A stretch of DNA of 64,000 bases from a virus. The notes beneath the pieces are model-generated. The model searched no databases and had not been told where the DNA came from. It saw only the letters and a program-made list of their open reading frames with translations. Every line of letters starts with the position of its first letter. The stretch's first letter is position 1. Made by a program: the position numbers and the translations under genes. Below, piece by piece: positions 47,658-55,742 of this stretch. The stretch covers positions 45,450-109,449 of the IMG/VR virus record IMGVR_UViG_3300028581_000018; one strand, given 5' to 3'.

Positions 47658-47980
47658 TAGTATTCTAGATTAAGGTTAGACTTTATTTGATTTTCTGTTT
47701 CTTCATCTGTTAACGCGTCCCAGCGATCATCATCACAGGCGCTAGACAAAGAACGTGTTTTCCATTTAAGATTACAGCCACATAATGAACAACACGGTTG
47801 GGTACCTGGCATTAAACAAGATTTACCCTTTTTGTCAATGTAAGGGCACTTTTTACAAATTGACATGCGCCCATCTGCAATCTGTTCTACACTTTCAGAT
47901 GTAAAAATGGAGTTCTTGATACCCTCAAGAATTTTCTCCTTGTTGTTCCATATTTTGAGAAGATCTATTTTTTTCATCAT
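47657..47980 (-). CDS. Cys-rich zinc-binding protein, 107 aa
   Basis: After a helical N-terminus there is RMSICKKCPYID, CLMPGTQPCC, SLCGCNLKWKTRS and SACDDDRW. I know the CxxCP...C...CxxCGCxLxxKTRS...C...W pattern from short phage proteins without assigned function. At least eight Cys can bind two metal ions. The start overlaps the HU-like gene by 56 nt, and the Met at codon 2 is an alternative. Confidence 0.65.
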   Translation of the reverse strand: MMKKIDLLKIWNNKEKILEGIKNSIFTSESVEQIADGRMSICKKCPYIDKKGKSCLMPGTQPCCSLCGCNLKWKTRSLSSACDDDRWDALTDEETENQIKSNLNLEY

Positions 47981-48323
47981 AAAAGTTTTTCATGCGTTGT
48001 TTATCTTCAACTATATACGCTAAACCGCGTTCCAAGTCTACTAACTCTTCTTCATAAAGTTTTACTAGTTTATAGTCTTGCATCGTATCTTTTTTAGAAA
48101 AGTTTACGATGCGATTGTATTTTTCAATTTTACGTCTAACAACATTTTCGCGCAAATTAAAATCACCAAGACCATCAACTCTAATCTTTTTGTATTTAAG
48201 CTTAATGAGGGCCTGACGTAATTCTTTATAGTAAAAATCAACTATCTTAGTAAGGTCTGCTTCTGACATATTCATGTCTTCAGCAACTTCTGGAATAAAT
48301 AATTTAAACTTATACGGGGTCAT
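47925..48323 (-). CDS. HU/IHF-like DNA-binding protein, 132 aa
   Basis: The first 75 residues follow the HU fold: a helix-turn-helix-like base (EADLTKIVDFYYKELRQAL), then beta strands with KIRVDGLGDFNLRENVVRRK, where the 'GLG-F' turn precedes the arm. The C-terminal 50 residues form a charged helix. HU/IHF-like subunits are a known feature of the structural region of crAss-like phages. It may bend DNA for packaging or condense it in the capsid. Confidence 0.75.
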   Translation of the reverse strand: MTPYKFKLFIPEVAEDMNMSEADLTKIVDFYYKELRQALIKLKYKKIRVDGLGDFNLRENVVRRKIEKYNRIVNFSKKDTMQDYKLVKLYEEELVDLERGLAYIVEDKQRMKNFYDEKNRSSQNMEQQGENS

Positions 48324-48672
48324 TAGATATCATTTTAATATCCAAAAATACAGGATGCTCAGTAACTATCTTTATATCAGAGTTTACGTAAATAGTCCTA
48401 GACTTCTTACGTTTAAAAACTAGATTTTTAGTTTGCAGCTTTACCACCAGATTTCTTACAGATTGAGGATTTGAGAGAATATCTTGATCAACTATGTGTT
48501 GACAAAAAGGAATTAACTCAAACTCACCCAATACTGCAAGATGTGATAGACATTCAATTTCAGTTTCAGTAATGTTAATACCACTAACTAAACAGTGGTG
48601 CCAGAACTGATACTTGATAATGTCAGCAACACTTAATCTAGTTCTTTTTTGAACTTGATTAACTATTGCCAT
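48310..48672 (-). CDS. Winged-helix-like protein, 120 aa
   Basis: The C-terminal half has SVRNLVVKLQTKNLVFKRKKSRTIYV, which fits the recognition helix and wing of a winged helix domain, after a helical first half with WHHCLVSGINITETEIECL. I do not recognise a family. It overlaps the HU-like gene by 14 nt. A transcription or DNA-architecture role is possible. Confidence 0.6.
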   Translation of the reverse strand: MAIVNQVQKRTRLSVADIIKYQFWHHCLVSGINITETEIECLSHLAVLGEFELIPFCQHIVDQDILSNPQSVRNLVVKLQTKNLVFKRKKSRTIYVNSDIKIVTEHPVFLDIKMISNDPV

Positions 48673-48673
48673 C

Positions 48674-48934
48674 TTATGCTTTTTTTAGTTTACGAGATGC
48701 AGGATCACCAGCAGAATCTGGATTAGGTTCTTCTTCAGGTTCTGGTGCCATAAACTGAGCAACCTTTACTTGAATCATAAACCTGTTAGCACGCGTTTCT
48801 TCAATCTTAGTAAGCAACTCTTCATACTCAAGTTGCTTCTTTAAGAAAGGAATAGTTTTCTTGTAATGCGCATCTAACTCTTCTCTACGCATTTCAAGTT
48901 GTTCTGGACTTAGGTGTTCTTGTTGGTTTTCCAT
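48674..48934 (-). CDS. Small acidic helical protein, 86 aa
   Basis: The ATG giving MENQQEHLSPEQLEMRREEL is chosen because a clear promoter lies just upstream and its predicted start would cut off any longer version. The protein is one long charged helix (AHYKKTIPFLKKQLEYEELLTKI) with an acidic, Pro-containing tail. No family recognised. First gene of the transcript that runs into HU-like, nuclease and TerL genes. Confidence 0.65.
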   Translation of the reverse strand: MENQQEHLSPEQLEMRREELDAHYKKTIPFLKKQLEYEELLTKIEETRANRFMIQVKVAQFMAPEPEEEPNPDSAGDPASRKLKKA

Positions 48935-48950
48935 ATTGATAAAGTTTACA

Positions 48951-48982
48951 CAAATATACAAAAAATATTTAAAGTGTACAAA
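48951..48982 (-). promoter_or_regulatory. Bacteroidota-type promoter for the packaging operon
   Basis: TTTG, 20 nt, then TATATTTG: both the -33 and -7 elements match the Bacteroidota consensus (TTTG-N19/21-TAnnTTTG) with ideal spacing. Predicted start is about 10 nt before the ATG of the 86-aa gene. It sits immediately after a terminator. Confidence 0.8.
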
Positions 48983-48989
48983 AAAGAAA

Positions 48990-49012
48990 CCCCGCAGTGA
49001 CCAGCTGCGGGG
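48990..49012 (-). terminator. Rho-independent terminator after the lysis/fibre operon
   Basis: An 8-bp GC-rich stem CCCCGCAG/CTGCGGGG with a 7-nt loop, then TTTCTTTTTTGT on the minus strand. The T-run overlaps the -33 box of the next promoter. Confidence 0.9.
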
Positions 49013-49036
49013 AATCATATAACCAAAAAACACATA

Positions 49037-49459
49037 TTAAGACGCAGCAAATATAACAATTAAAATAACAAGTAGACCACCAATCACACTTCCTATTACA
49101 GTTCTTTTCTTAATTTTTCTTTCTAGCTTGTTAATATTTTTGTCTTTTACAGTAATAATTTCAGTATAAACACTATCCTTATTATATACCAAAGAATCTT
49201 TTGTAATTATAGACCGTTGTAAGTCCTTGTTAATCAGGATTAATTCCTGACAATCTGTGGCAACTCTTTCTAAACTATCTAGCTGAATACTAGCAAAGTC
49301 ATAGTTTACATGAAGTAAATTAAGGTTCTTAACCTGGGCCCGGGAAATAGCTACAACCGTATCACTTTCTAGAACTATAATCCTGGGATATCCAACTTGC
49401 GAAAAACACAAATGAGGCAGAATCGCTAAGATGACTAACATAATTAACTTTTTCATCAC
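49037..49459 (-). CDS. Spanin-like protein with signal peptide and C-terminal anchor, 140 aa
   Basis: A signal peptide (MMKKLIMLVILAILPHLCFSQ) is followed by a coiled region with periodic Leu/Asp/Lys (LDSLERVATDC, ITVKDKNINKLERKIKKR) and a C-terminal membrane segment (VIGSVIGGLLVILIVIFA). This two-ended topology, next to holin and amidase, suggests a unimolecular spanin or a spanin subunit that links inner and outer membranes at lysis. No lipobox is convincing. It overlaps the next lysis gene by 98 nt in another frame, as in Rz/Rz1-type pairs. Confidence 0.65.
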   Translation of the reverse strand: MMKKLIMLVILAILPHLCFSQVGYPRIIVLESDTVVAISRAQVKNLNLLHVNYDFASIQLDSLERVATDCQELILINKDLQRSIITKDSLVYNKDSVYTEIITVKDKNINKLERKIKKRTVIGSVIGGLLVILIVIFAAS

Positions 49460-49721
49460 GCTGTTTTTTAATTTGTTTGACGTTTACCAGTGTAATATTA
49501 ACCTGGTTTGATATTTTATCAGCTTGCACATTTAAAGTTTTAATTTCTGTATTTACTGAATCAATCTTCTTACCAAGAGAATAGAGCTCTAATTCAAGTT
49601 TAGTCGTTGAGTCAAGAGGCTCATCAACAGTAAAGTATTTATCAAGCATGAAAAATATGATCATCCCAATACCAAACAGTGATACGTAGCGCACAATTCT
49701 ATCAAATAATTCTAGGCTCAT
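49362..49721 (-). CDS. Spanin-like inner-membrane coiled-coil protein, 119 aa
   Basis: One N-terminal membrane segment (YVSLFGIGMIIFFML) followed by a coiled-coil ectodomain (LELELYSLGKKIDSVNTEI, LNVQADKISNQVNITL). The end overlaps the beginning of the signal-peptide protein in a different reading frame. This nested layout is typical of i-spanin/o-spanin pairs. It fits an Rz-like i-spanin role in disrupting the outer membrane. Confidence 0.65.
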   Translation of the reverse strand: MSLELFDRIVRYVSLFGIGMIIFFMLDKYFTVDEPLDSTTKLELELYSLGKKIDSVNTEIKTLNVQADKISNQVNITLVNVKQIKKQRDEKVNYVSHLSDSASFVFFASWISQDYSSRK

Positions 49722-49744
49722 AAACTACCAATTAGGTATTAAAA

Positions 49745-50209
49745 TTATTCAACATTACGTTGCTCACGAAAATCAACAAGTGTTTTGATTGTTTTTTTAA
49801 TCTTATTCACAAACTCAAATACTCTGTCTGTTATACCTTTTCCCGTAGTCCATTTAACTTTCTCATCAACAGATGTGTACTCTATCCATATTAAAAAGAG
49901 CGCAGTGAATAATGTTGAAAGATAATCTTGCGGAAAATAATGCAGTACAAACTTGTTAAGAATCCATACATCTAAAAGATATATGAATACTAGACCTCCG
50001 CCATAGGTCATCATCTTTAGGGTAAAGCCTTCCCTAGTTTTTTTACTTGTTACTTCTTTACCTTCTCTTTTAGCATACCACCGGCCAACAAAGGTGTCAG
50101 CAACTACCGCAAAAAATACTAGCACTAACAAAGGTGCCAGGGGCATAAAAAATGTAATCAGTGTTGAAATATAGGCTAGTATTGCGCTTTTATATGAAAT
50201 CTTTTCCAT
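49745..50209 (-). CDS. Phage holin, 154 aa
   Basis: Three predicted membrane segments (AILAYISTLITFFMPLAPLLVLVFFAVVADTF, split here as two by PLAP, and GGLVFIYLLDVWIL plus LFTALFLIWIEY) with a short charged C-terminus containing a coiled helix. The VVADTFVGRWYAKREGK junction is typical of the toroid-type phage holin family found in Bacteroidota phages. It sits between the fibre and spanin genes and not far from the amidase, forming the lysis cassette. Confidence 0.8.
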   Translation of the reverse strand: MEKISYKSAILAYISTLITFFMPLAPLLVLVFFAVVADTFVGRWYAKREGKEVTSKKTREGFTLKMMTYGGGLVFIYLLDVWILNKFVLHYFPQDYLSTLFTALFLIWIEYTSVDEKVKWTTGKGITDRVFEFVNKIKKTIKTLVDFREQRNVE

Positions 50210-50250
50210 TGTTTTAACTTACTATATAATATACAATTTTTTTGCGGGTA

Positions 50251-51375
50251 TTACAAGAATGCTGCTAATTGAGCACCTGTACTTTGTACTGTAGATGCAT
50301 CTTTTAATCTTTCTCCTATGCTATTAGGTGTAGTGATACTTGCTAGTGGTACATTCCAGATATCTGTAGCATTTAGATAACCTGTGCCTACTGTATTATC
50401 TACTGGTACACCAATACTTACTGCTGCTGCAGGAGGTACAGCACAAATTCCAGTTAGGTTATTTGTTGGGCCGTAAACTACACCAGTACGCACATTTGCC
50501 TTTGCTGGGTGACCTGTGGCCACTCCGGCAGTATATAATGGATTTAAAACATTTGTAGTACTTCTTGTCCTCCACTCTAATTGTTGACCATCAAAAGTTT
50601 TAATCATATAAGGAGCAACACTAAAGTCATTGAAATTATAAATAATTCCAGCCATTTTGAGAACAGTGCCATATACAACAATTTGTCCAGCTGATATAGT
50701 GCTACCTATAATATTGCACTGGGCATTTGTATTTCCATACGGTAAAGAAGAAATAACCTCTGTTCCAGCCATAGCAATAGCACTCCCAGTCAGATTATAT
50801 ACTCCATTATTTGCGATTACAATAGCTCTTCCGTTAAGCGATGTATTTGATGTCGTTGCTCCATACACATTACCAGTATGGTTAACTGTGCAGTTTGCAC
50901 CAACAAAAACCACATGTTGGTCACCTTGATAAGGCCCTGTTATAATATTGCCAGTTATGTTAACAGTTACATTGGAGCCTGACATATTTAGTGCTCCTGA
51001 GTTTCCAGTTGTATCATTGGTTATATTTCCAATTATATTTAAGGTCAGGTTTGAGCCAGTAATATAAATTAGACTCATCCACCAACCTTCAAAATTTGGA
51101 GCTATTTTATATACACCTAAACCTGTAAATGTTAATGTTCTAGATGCAGTTATATAAAATCCACTATATGATCCGCTTGCTATTCCTGTTGTTGAATTGT
51201 TTCTTATAGACGCAACTGTAATATTTTGGTCAATAGTAACTTGGTAGCTATTTGAATATACATCATCACTTGCCCCCGGCAATACCGTAGAAGCTACAAA
51301 ACTGCCGCTTGAATTATCTTGCCATGTTGCCAAGTTTGACCAGTTGCCGTTTGCTACGGCCTTGTAATTAGCCAT
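50251..51375 (-). CDS. Tail fibre with beta-helix, 374 aa
   Basis: It starts with NGNWSNLATWQDN, a motif of surface proteins with beta-helical repeats. Repeats follow: SNLTLNIIGNITND, SNVTVNITGNIITG, NCTVNHTGNVYG. These are turns of a right-handed beta-helix. The C-terminus has AKANVRTGVVYGP, then VPPAAAVSIGVPVDNT, then SIGERLKDASTVQSTGAQLAAF, a conserved ending of many phage fibres that probably trimerises. Ser/Thr/Asn-rich composition. Likely a receptor-contact fibre. Confidence 0.75.
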   Translation of the reverse strand: MANYKAVANGNWSNLATWQDNSSGSFVASTVLPGASDDVYSNSYQVTIDQNITVASIRNNSTTGIASGSYSGFYITASRTLTFTGLGVYKIAPNFEGWWMSLIYITGSNLTLNIIGNITNDTTGNSGALNMSGSNVTVNITGNIITGPYQGDQHVVFVGANCTVNHTGNVYGATTSNTSLNGRAIVIANNGVYNLTGSAIAMAGTEVISSLPYGNTNAQCNIIGSTISAGQIVVYGTVLKMAGIIYNFNDFSVAPYMIKTFDGQQLEWRTRSTTNVLNPLYTAGVATGHPAKANVRTGVVYGPTNNLTGICAVPPAAAVSIGVPVDNTVGTGYLNATDIWNVPLASITTPNSIGERLKDASTVQSTGAQLAAFL

Positions 51376-51378
51376 AAC

Positions 51379-51672
51379 TTAAAGCCCTTTAGCGTTAATG
51401 TACTCTTGTAATGCCTCGGTAATCTTGGCAAATGCAGTTAATGCATCTGTATCACCTGAAGTAGTTACATCTCCATATACAATAGGTACATCATATTGAG
51501 ATAGGTCTTCAGGTCTAATTACATTACCATCTTCATCATGGGTGTAATACTGTAGTCTAATTGCTACAGTTTGACCAATTTCTTCTTCTCTGAATAGAGG
51601 CATTGATGATAAAGATGCCGCCACCTTATCATAGGTAACTCCCTCAACAACAATAGGTTTATTAGTATTCAT
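51379..51672 (-). CDS. Small protein of unknown function, 97 aa
   Basis: A single alpha/beta sequence with YDKVAASLSSMPLFREEEIGQ and an acidic C-terminus ending in EALQEYINAKGL. No motif recognised. It lies between a fibre gene and the amidase with 4-nt gaps, so it belongs to the same transcript. A fibre assembly or attachment role is possible. Confidence 0.6.
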   Translation of the reverse strand: MNTNKPIVVEGVTYDKVAASLSSMPLFREEEIGQTVAIRLQYYTHDEDGNVIRPEDLSQYDVPIVYGDVTTSGDTDALTAFAKITEALQEYINAKGL

Positions 51673-51676
51673 AGTT

Positions 51677-52156
51677 TCAATGATTATTATTTAACATTTC
51701 CAGAATCATTTCTTTGATAGCTTTTTCAGCTCTTGGATCTACATCAGCTTTTCTCCCTGGGCATATCTCTCGATGTGTAGTTATCCTGTCAATACCAAAG
51801 TTATAGAGTTTCATTTTGGCTACACACCATTCAGCAACACTATTAATCTCATCTTCATTTAGTAAACGCTTACTAGTATTACCAGTTACCGCTATACCCA
51901 ACAGAAAGTTATTACAATGTTGCTTGCCTTTAAAAGAAGATACACCAGCATGCCATGCCCTTTTATTATCAGGGACTAATATAGTTCTATTCCCATCAGT
52001 GTTTACTAAACAATGGTATGACACCTTGCTTTTTGGGGATAAAATCCAAGATTCTGAGCCCACAAAATTACCTGCAGAGTGATGCAATACAATCCCAGTA
52101 GGTTGTAGCACTCTAGATTTATTAGGAGATTCTTTAAAAACTTCTGTGTAGTTCAT
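51677..52156 (-). CDS. N-acetylmuramoyl-L-alanine amidase (endolysin), 159 aa
   Basis: An Amidase_2/PGRP domain fills the protein: VLHHSAG (H25/H26), SYHCLV, AWHAG (H69), GIAVTGN, ITTHREICPGRKADVDP (H128 and Asp138/140 region). The zinc ligands and the GRK-DP ending are those of T7-lysozyme-type amidases, which cut the bond between N-acetylmuramic acid and L-Ala. No signal peptide, so export depends on the holin. The lysis neighbours support this. Confidence 0.92.
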   Translation of the reverse strand: MNYTEVFKESPNKSRVLQPTGIVLHHSAGNFVGSESWILSPKSKVSYHCLVNTDGNRTILVPDNKRAWHAGVSSFKGKQHCNNFLLGIAVTGNTSKRLLNEDEINSVAEWCVAKMKLYNFGIDRITTHREICPGRKADVDPRAEKAIKEMILEMLNNNH

Positions 52157-52161
52157 AACAA

Positions 52162-52695
52162 TTAAGTATAAGGTACTATATATCTATTAGTCCACGCGAC
52201 ATTATTAGCGCTAAGTGTTGTAGTGCTTCCGTTATTATTTACTTGGATTCTATCTATATCCCAAAAGGGATCGGTTTGTGGTACACCTATTGGTGCCACC
52301 CCGCAATAACTATAAGGACTTACCCAATCACTTTCTGTTTGTAAGAGAAGCTGTCCCGGGCTATATGTAGCCGTGAGTCTGTTAGTCCAGGCAACATTAT
52401 ACGCAGATGAAAATATTACATCACCGGTATTTGTTATTTCTAGCCTGTCAATTTGCCACACTGGATCTGTATCTAGTGCCCCCGTGGGCGCGGTGCCGCA
52501 GTAAGAATAAGGTGCAACCCAGTCATGTCTGTATTCACCTACTACAGGTATACCACCTCCACCACTAGATACTGGTTTATATGTACCATCATCAGCCAAA
52601 TAGCTATTGCCTGAACCCCCTTTTGTAAGGACTTCAACCACATCCCAATTAAAGTGAACGTGTTGTTTTTGCCTATCTGCCCAAGTTTGTTTCAC
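52162..52695 (-). CDS. Fibre protein with tandem 'PYSYCG' repeat, 177 aa
   Basis: Two about 58-residue units start near residues 53 and 115: DWVAPYSYCGTAPTG...TDPVWQIDRLEI and DWVSPYSYCGVAPIG...TDPFWDIDRIQV, each ending in NVAWTNR. The N-terminus (VHFNWDVVEVLTKGGSGNSYLADDG) is a sequence seen before fibre tips in many phages. Probably the tip or adaptor of a fibre. No enzymatic motif. Confidence 0.65.
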   Translation of the reverse strand: MKQTWADRQKQHVHFNWDVVEVLTKGGSGNSYLADDGTYKPVSSGGGGIPVVGEYRHDWVAPYSYCGTAPTGALDTDPVWQIDRLEITNTGDVIFSSAYNVAWTNRLTATYSPGQLLLQTESDWVSPYSYCGVAPIGVPQTDPFWDIDRIQVNNNGSTTTLSANNVAWTNRYIVPYT

Positions 52696-52697
52696 CG

Positions 52698-52934
52698 CTA
52701 CGACATATTATCATTTAGTTCAAACTCAGTTGGTACACCGAGTACTGGCAACAAAGGTTCAGCATAAAGAATATACCAGAATACAGGAACATTTTGACTA
52801 GCATAGTAGTAATCTACATACTCTTGTGTAACATTAGTATCATTTACTGGAATACCATAATACGCAGCGCATGCAGATTTTGCTAAGATCGCACTTTGCT
52901 CGGTATTATATTTATAACCATTACGGATAGACAT
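52698..52934 (-). CDS. Small Tyr-rich protein, 78 aa
   Basis: Aromatic-rich, with YKYNTEQSAILAKSACAAYYGIP and VDYYYASQNVPVFWYILYAEP. It overlaps the following LamG-like fibre gene by 14 nt. No family recognised; likely a fibre accessory or baseplate-like part. Confidence 0.6.
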   Translation of the reverse strand: MSIRNGYKYNTEQSAILAKSACAAYYGIPVNDTNVTQEYVDYYYASQNVPVFWYILYAEPLLPVLGVPTEFELNDNMS

Positions 52935-53847
52935 TGTAGTATGAATTTATATTTAAAGTTGCGGGAGCAACAATACTAGTTTGTTCACTATTGTAAATCG
53001 TTATCTCCTGCATATGACCATTAAAATTTAAAGTACTATTATTACGACCACCAATATACTTTATATCATCAGGTTCAACAACATTATTAAAACCACTAGT
53101 TATTGCTGTAACTAATGACAGTGTAGTGTTATTTCTGCGTGCAGTAAAAGAAGTATTAGATATATAAACAACAGAGTTTAACACTTGACCATTTATGGGT
53201 GAAGTAGTATCTCCATATCCATAAATTTGACCTGCTCGCAACGTAGTAAAAAACTCAGTTTCGTTTGTCAATGTACTACTAATAGCACCATAACCATACA
53301 ACATTTCTGAAAAAATAGCAGTTGAAGGAGATCCCCCATACTTAAGCATTGCTGGTGTAGAGGCTGTTACATTCGTAACAGCAACAACATCAAATATAGA
53401 ATGACTAGTTATAGGAATAGCAGTATCAATGATCATATAATCGTTTAACCCATCAAATAAAATTGAAGGTCTCAAATTATAAGTGATTACACCAGTTGTT
53501 GAATCATAAATCTTTGGTTGATTCAACAAGTTAGGTTGCCTGGCATTATTTAACCCAAGATCCTGACCATATATTGTGGTCACAAAGCCATTTGCACCAC
53601 TACAAAAACTAGTTATTGTAGCTGTGTCTACAACATTCCCAATAAAAGGTATATCTAACTCGGCATTATCAGTACTCCTACGCACGCGCACAGCATTACC
53701 TGTATAAGTGCTCCTCTGTTTACGCAAAGAAAATGCTGCATTTGCACCAGGATACAAGTCTAAGAAATACGAAGCGCCTACAATTGGCGGCTCAATACCC
53801 CTTACCTTAGATCCAAGGTATTTACCTATGTTAATGTTATTACCCAT
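52921..53847 (-). CDS. LamG-like receptor-binding fibre, 308 aa
   Basis: The N-terminus (LDLYPGANAAFSLRKQRSTYTGNAVRVRRSTDN, cited in parts: AAFSLRK, YTGNAVRVRRS) and FVTTIYGQD are of the sort found in front of concanavalin/LamG domains in Bacteroidota phages. Residues about 110-300 show a jelly-roll pattern (ILFDGLNDYMII, then NGHMQEITIYNSEQT). These domains bind carbohydrates. The exact ligand is unknown. It shares a base with the next gene. Confidence 0.7.
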   Translation of the reverse strand: MGNNINIGKYLGSKVRGIEPPIVGASYFLDLYPGANAAFSLRKQRSTYTGNAVRVRRSTDNAELDIPFIGNVVDTATITSFCSGANGFVTTIYGQDLGLNNARQPNLLNQPKIYDSTTGVITYNLRPSILFDGLNDYMIIDTAIPITSHSIFDVVAVTNVTASTPAMLKYGGSPSTAIFSEMLYGYGAISSTLTNETEFFTTLRAGQIYGYGDTTSPINGQVLNSVVYISNTSFTARRNNTTLSLVTAITSGFNNVVEPDDIKYIGGRNNSTLNFNGHMQEITIYNSEQTSIVAPATLNINSYYNVYP

Positions 53848-54212
53848 TAGTAAGTATAACTAATAATAAAGGTTGTACCAGTTGCGTTGTAAGCAAAATG
53901 ACTAGTAGGATATTTAGACGCAGTGCCAGCATCAAAGTTCAAAGTAACACCACCAGGTATACTAACGTTACCACCACCATTTACATTTACAGTGCCCGGC
54001 GCGGCGCCAGCATTATAAATAGAAACAGATTTTGTAGCAACAGCTACAGTACCCGCTCCAGTAGATGACAATAAAGCCCCAGTAGAACTACCTGTATTAC
54101 CAACAAATGTAGATAATGAAGTAAATAAAGCTTGCAACCCCTCAAGTACCTTGAGCTGGTAGGGCATATTACTACCCTTTTGACCATACGTTTTTATATT
54201 TCCAATTGACAT
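53847..54212 (-). CDS. Small beta-rich fibre protein, 121 aa
   Basis: Ala/Gly/Thr-rich, with LLSSTGAGTVAVATKSVSIYN, GNVSIPGGVTLNFDAG-like strands and a final TFIISYTY. The pattern is of a jelly-roll decoration or fibre tip domain ('SVSIYN-G...GGVTLNFD'). Little else can be said. Confidence 0.6.
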   Translation of the reverse strand: MSIGNIKTYGQKGSNMPYQLKVLEGLQALFTSLSTFVGNTGSSTGALLSSTGAGTVAVATKSVSIYNAGAAPGTVNVNGGGNVSIPGGVTLNFDAGTASKYPTSHFAYNATGTTFIISYTY

Positions 54213-54214
54213 GG

Positions 54215-54904
54215 TTAATAAGTTTTAGATAATGTTACAATTTCAGTATAAATAGAGTTCAAAGCATCTGCAGCATTCCATTCAATAGTAAGATCAAGCG
54301 TATTATTTACAGTAGTATCAAAAGTTGTATTGTTTACAACACTAAAATCAGCCCCCTCAAAAGTAGTAGAAGCATTCTTTATATAAGTAAACTGACCACC
54401 GCTAGCAATACTAGCTACACCAGCACCGCCAATTGCTCGTACTGTAAAGTCAATGTTTAACTCAAAATGTTTATTAGTTAATCCTGGCATATTTATAAAA
54501 CCAGTATCAACTAATACCACAGCTCCTGACTTAACTCTTATACGCAGATCATCATTGTTTTTAGAGGATAAATGGCCAATAATAACTACATGGAAACTAT
54601 CACCAACTCTAAAAGCCCCCGCGGGAACACTCAAACTACCAACACCAGTACCTAATATACTAGACTCAACAGTAGTATTAGTAACAACAGGCCCATCAAC
54701 AGTTTGAGAAAATAACCCACCCGCAGCAGGAGTACTCAAGTTTATATAGTTAATCAAGTCCTGCCAACTAATAATAGCAGGTCTATAATCCCCATCATAC
54801 TTACCATTTTTAACACCAAGCATGAACAAATCACTACTCTCCAACGTCTGCCGGCGAGAACCTATCTTGATTAAATTAAAAATGTTCAGTAAATTGTTTA
54901 ACAT
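54215..54904 (-). CDS. Fibre protein with jelly-roll C-terminus, 229 aa
   Basis: An N-terminal adaptor with ESSDLFMLGVKNGKYDGDYRPAIISWQDL, followed by a beta domain: GSLSVPAGAFRVGDSFHVVIIGHLSS, ELNIDFTVRAIG and LDLTIEWNAADALNSIYTEIVTL. The 'VGDSF' and 'AADALNSI' phrases match phage fibre jelly-rolls. It is the first fibre gene of the operon. Confidence 0.65.
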   Translation of the reverse strand: MLNNLLNIFNLIKIGSRRQTLESSDLFMLGVKNGKYDGDYRPAIISWQDLINYINLSTPAAGGLFSQTVDGPVVTNTTVESSILGTGVGSLSVPAGAFRVGDSFHVVIIGHLSSKNNDDLRIRVKSGAVVLVDTGFINMPGLTNKHFELNIDFTVRAIGGAGVASIASGGQFTYIKNASTTFEGADFSVVNNTTFDTTVNNTLDLTIEWNAADALNSIYTEIVTLSKTY

Positions 54905-54905
54905 C

Positions 54906-55046
54906 TTACCTACCTTGTCGGTTATAACGCTTACTATAATTTTTGCTAGTTTTTAATACACTAGACCTCTTCTTAGAGTGAATACCAGGACGACGAATCT
55001 TACCCCTCACTGGTTTTAAACTCGTTGATTCTTTTTTCGCAGCCAT
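54906..55046 (-). CDS. Conserved very small basic phage protein, 46 aa
   Basis: The protein begins MAAKKEST and continues with KIRRPGIHSKKRSSVLKTSK and YSKRYNRQGR. I remember this 'RPG-HSK---S--K-SKNYKK-Y--QGR' family as one of the most widespread short proteins in Bacteroidota phages; its function is not known. The stop overlaps the fibre gene's start region by a couple of bases, and the 40-nt region upstream is AT-rich. Confidence 0.7.
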   Translation of the reverse strand: MAAKKESTSLKPVRGKIRRPGIHSKKRSSVLKTSKNYSKRYNRQGR

Positions 55047-55086
55047 AATTGATACTGATTATACCTTATAATATAATCATTATAAC

Positions 55087-55434
55087 CTACTTCTCCAAAC
55101 TAGAATCCCGAGCCAATAAAAAATCGCGGATCTCTACACATATCTCATACTGCTCAGTATCCTCATAATACCCCAACATATCATCAATAACCTCATCAGT
55201 AATACCCTCATCGGGGTCGTGCCCTAAAAACAACATCAAATTCTTCTCACGAGCAATACCCAATAACTGCTCATAAGTAACCTTACCAAATAAAATCTTC
55301 CTGGTATTATTAAACCCTACCTCAAAAGCTACATCATCCATATTATCCATGTTGAACTTAATAGCTCGTATACTATCTGACATCTCATCACCAAAATCAC
55401 CCTCTAAATAAAAAGACTCTTCATCGTTTTTCAT
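55087..55434 (-). CDS. Small acidic protein, 115 aa
   Basis: It is acidic (EGDFGDEMSDSIRAIKF; DPDEGITDEVIDDMLGYYED) with a helical C-terminus. I chose the ATG that gives MKNDEESF; a TTG five codons upstream would lie inside the -7 promoter element. It is the most upstream gene of the leftward late region. No family recognised. Confidence 0.65.
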   Translation of the reverse strand: MKNDEESFYLEGDFGDEMSDSIRAIKFNMDNMDDVAFEVGFNNTRKILFGKVTYEQLLGIAREKNLMLFLGHDPDEGITDEVIDDMLGYYEDTEQYEICVEIRDFLLARDSSLEK

Positions 55435-55446
55435 ATTACCAATATA

Positions 55447-55454
55447 CAAATTTA
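55447..55454 (-). promoter_or_regulatory. Bacteroidota-type -7 element at the start of the leftward late region
   Basis: TAAATTTG matches TAnnTTTG exactly, 12 nt before the chosen ATG, so the predicted leader is very short. No matching -33 TTTG is seen, as the upstream DNA changes to C-rich sequence. Confidence 0.5.
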
Positions 55455-55687
55455 CTAGATACCATACAATAACACCCCCCCATACCTACATAAATTTACC
55501 CACCCCCCCCCACCATAGGGATACAAAACAAAATACAATAGAGACTGTAAGTGGGGCCCTATTCGCCGCTCCCCGGCGCGCGCACCTCGCGGGCCCACCC
55601 CCTAGTGCCACGGTGCACTCGCCGCAATGCCACCGCGCGCCAACAAAAAGTTTTCTGGGGAAAACTTTGTTGTTGTCTTGCTATGCT

Positions 55688-55706
55688 GTGCATGCGGTGC
55701 ATGCAC
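55688..55706. repeat. Palindromic site 1 (GTGCATGC-N3-GCATGCAC)
   Basis: Perfect 8-bp arms around GGT. The arms are themselves partly self-complementary (GCATGC). A likely protein-binding site. Confidence 0.65.
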
Positions 55707-55723
55707 TACGTTGTCATCGTGCT

Positions 55724-55742
55724 GTGCATGCTATGCATGCAC
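55724..55742. repeat. Palindromic site 2 (GTGCATGC-N3-GCATGCAC)
   Basis: Perfect 8-bp arms around TAT, 36 nt from site 1. The same arms with a different spacer indicate that the arms, not the centre, are selected. Confidence 0.65.
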
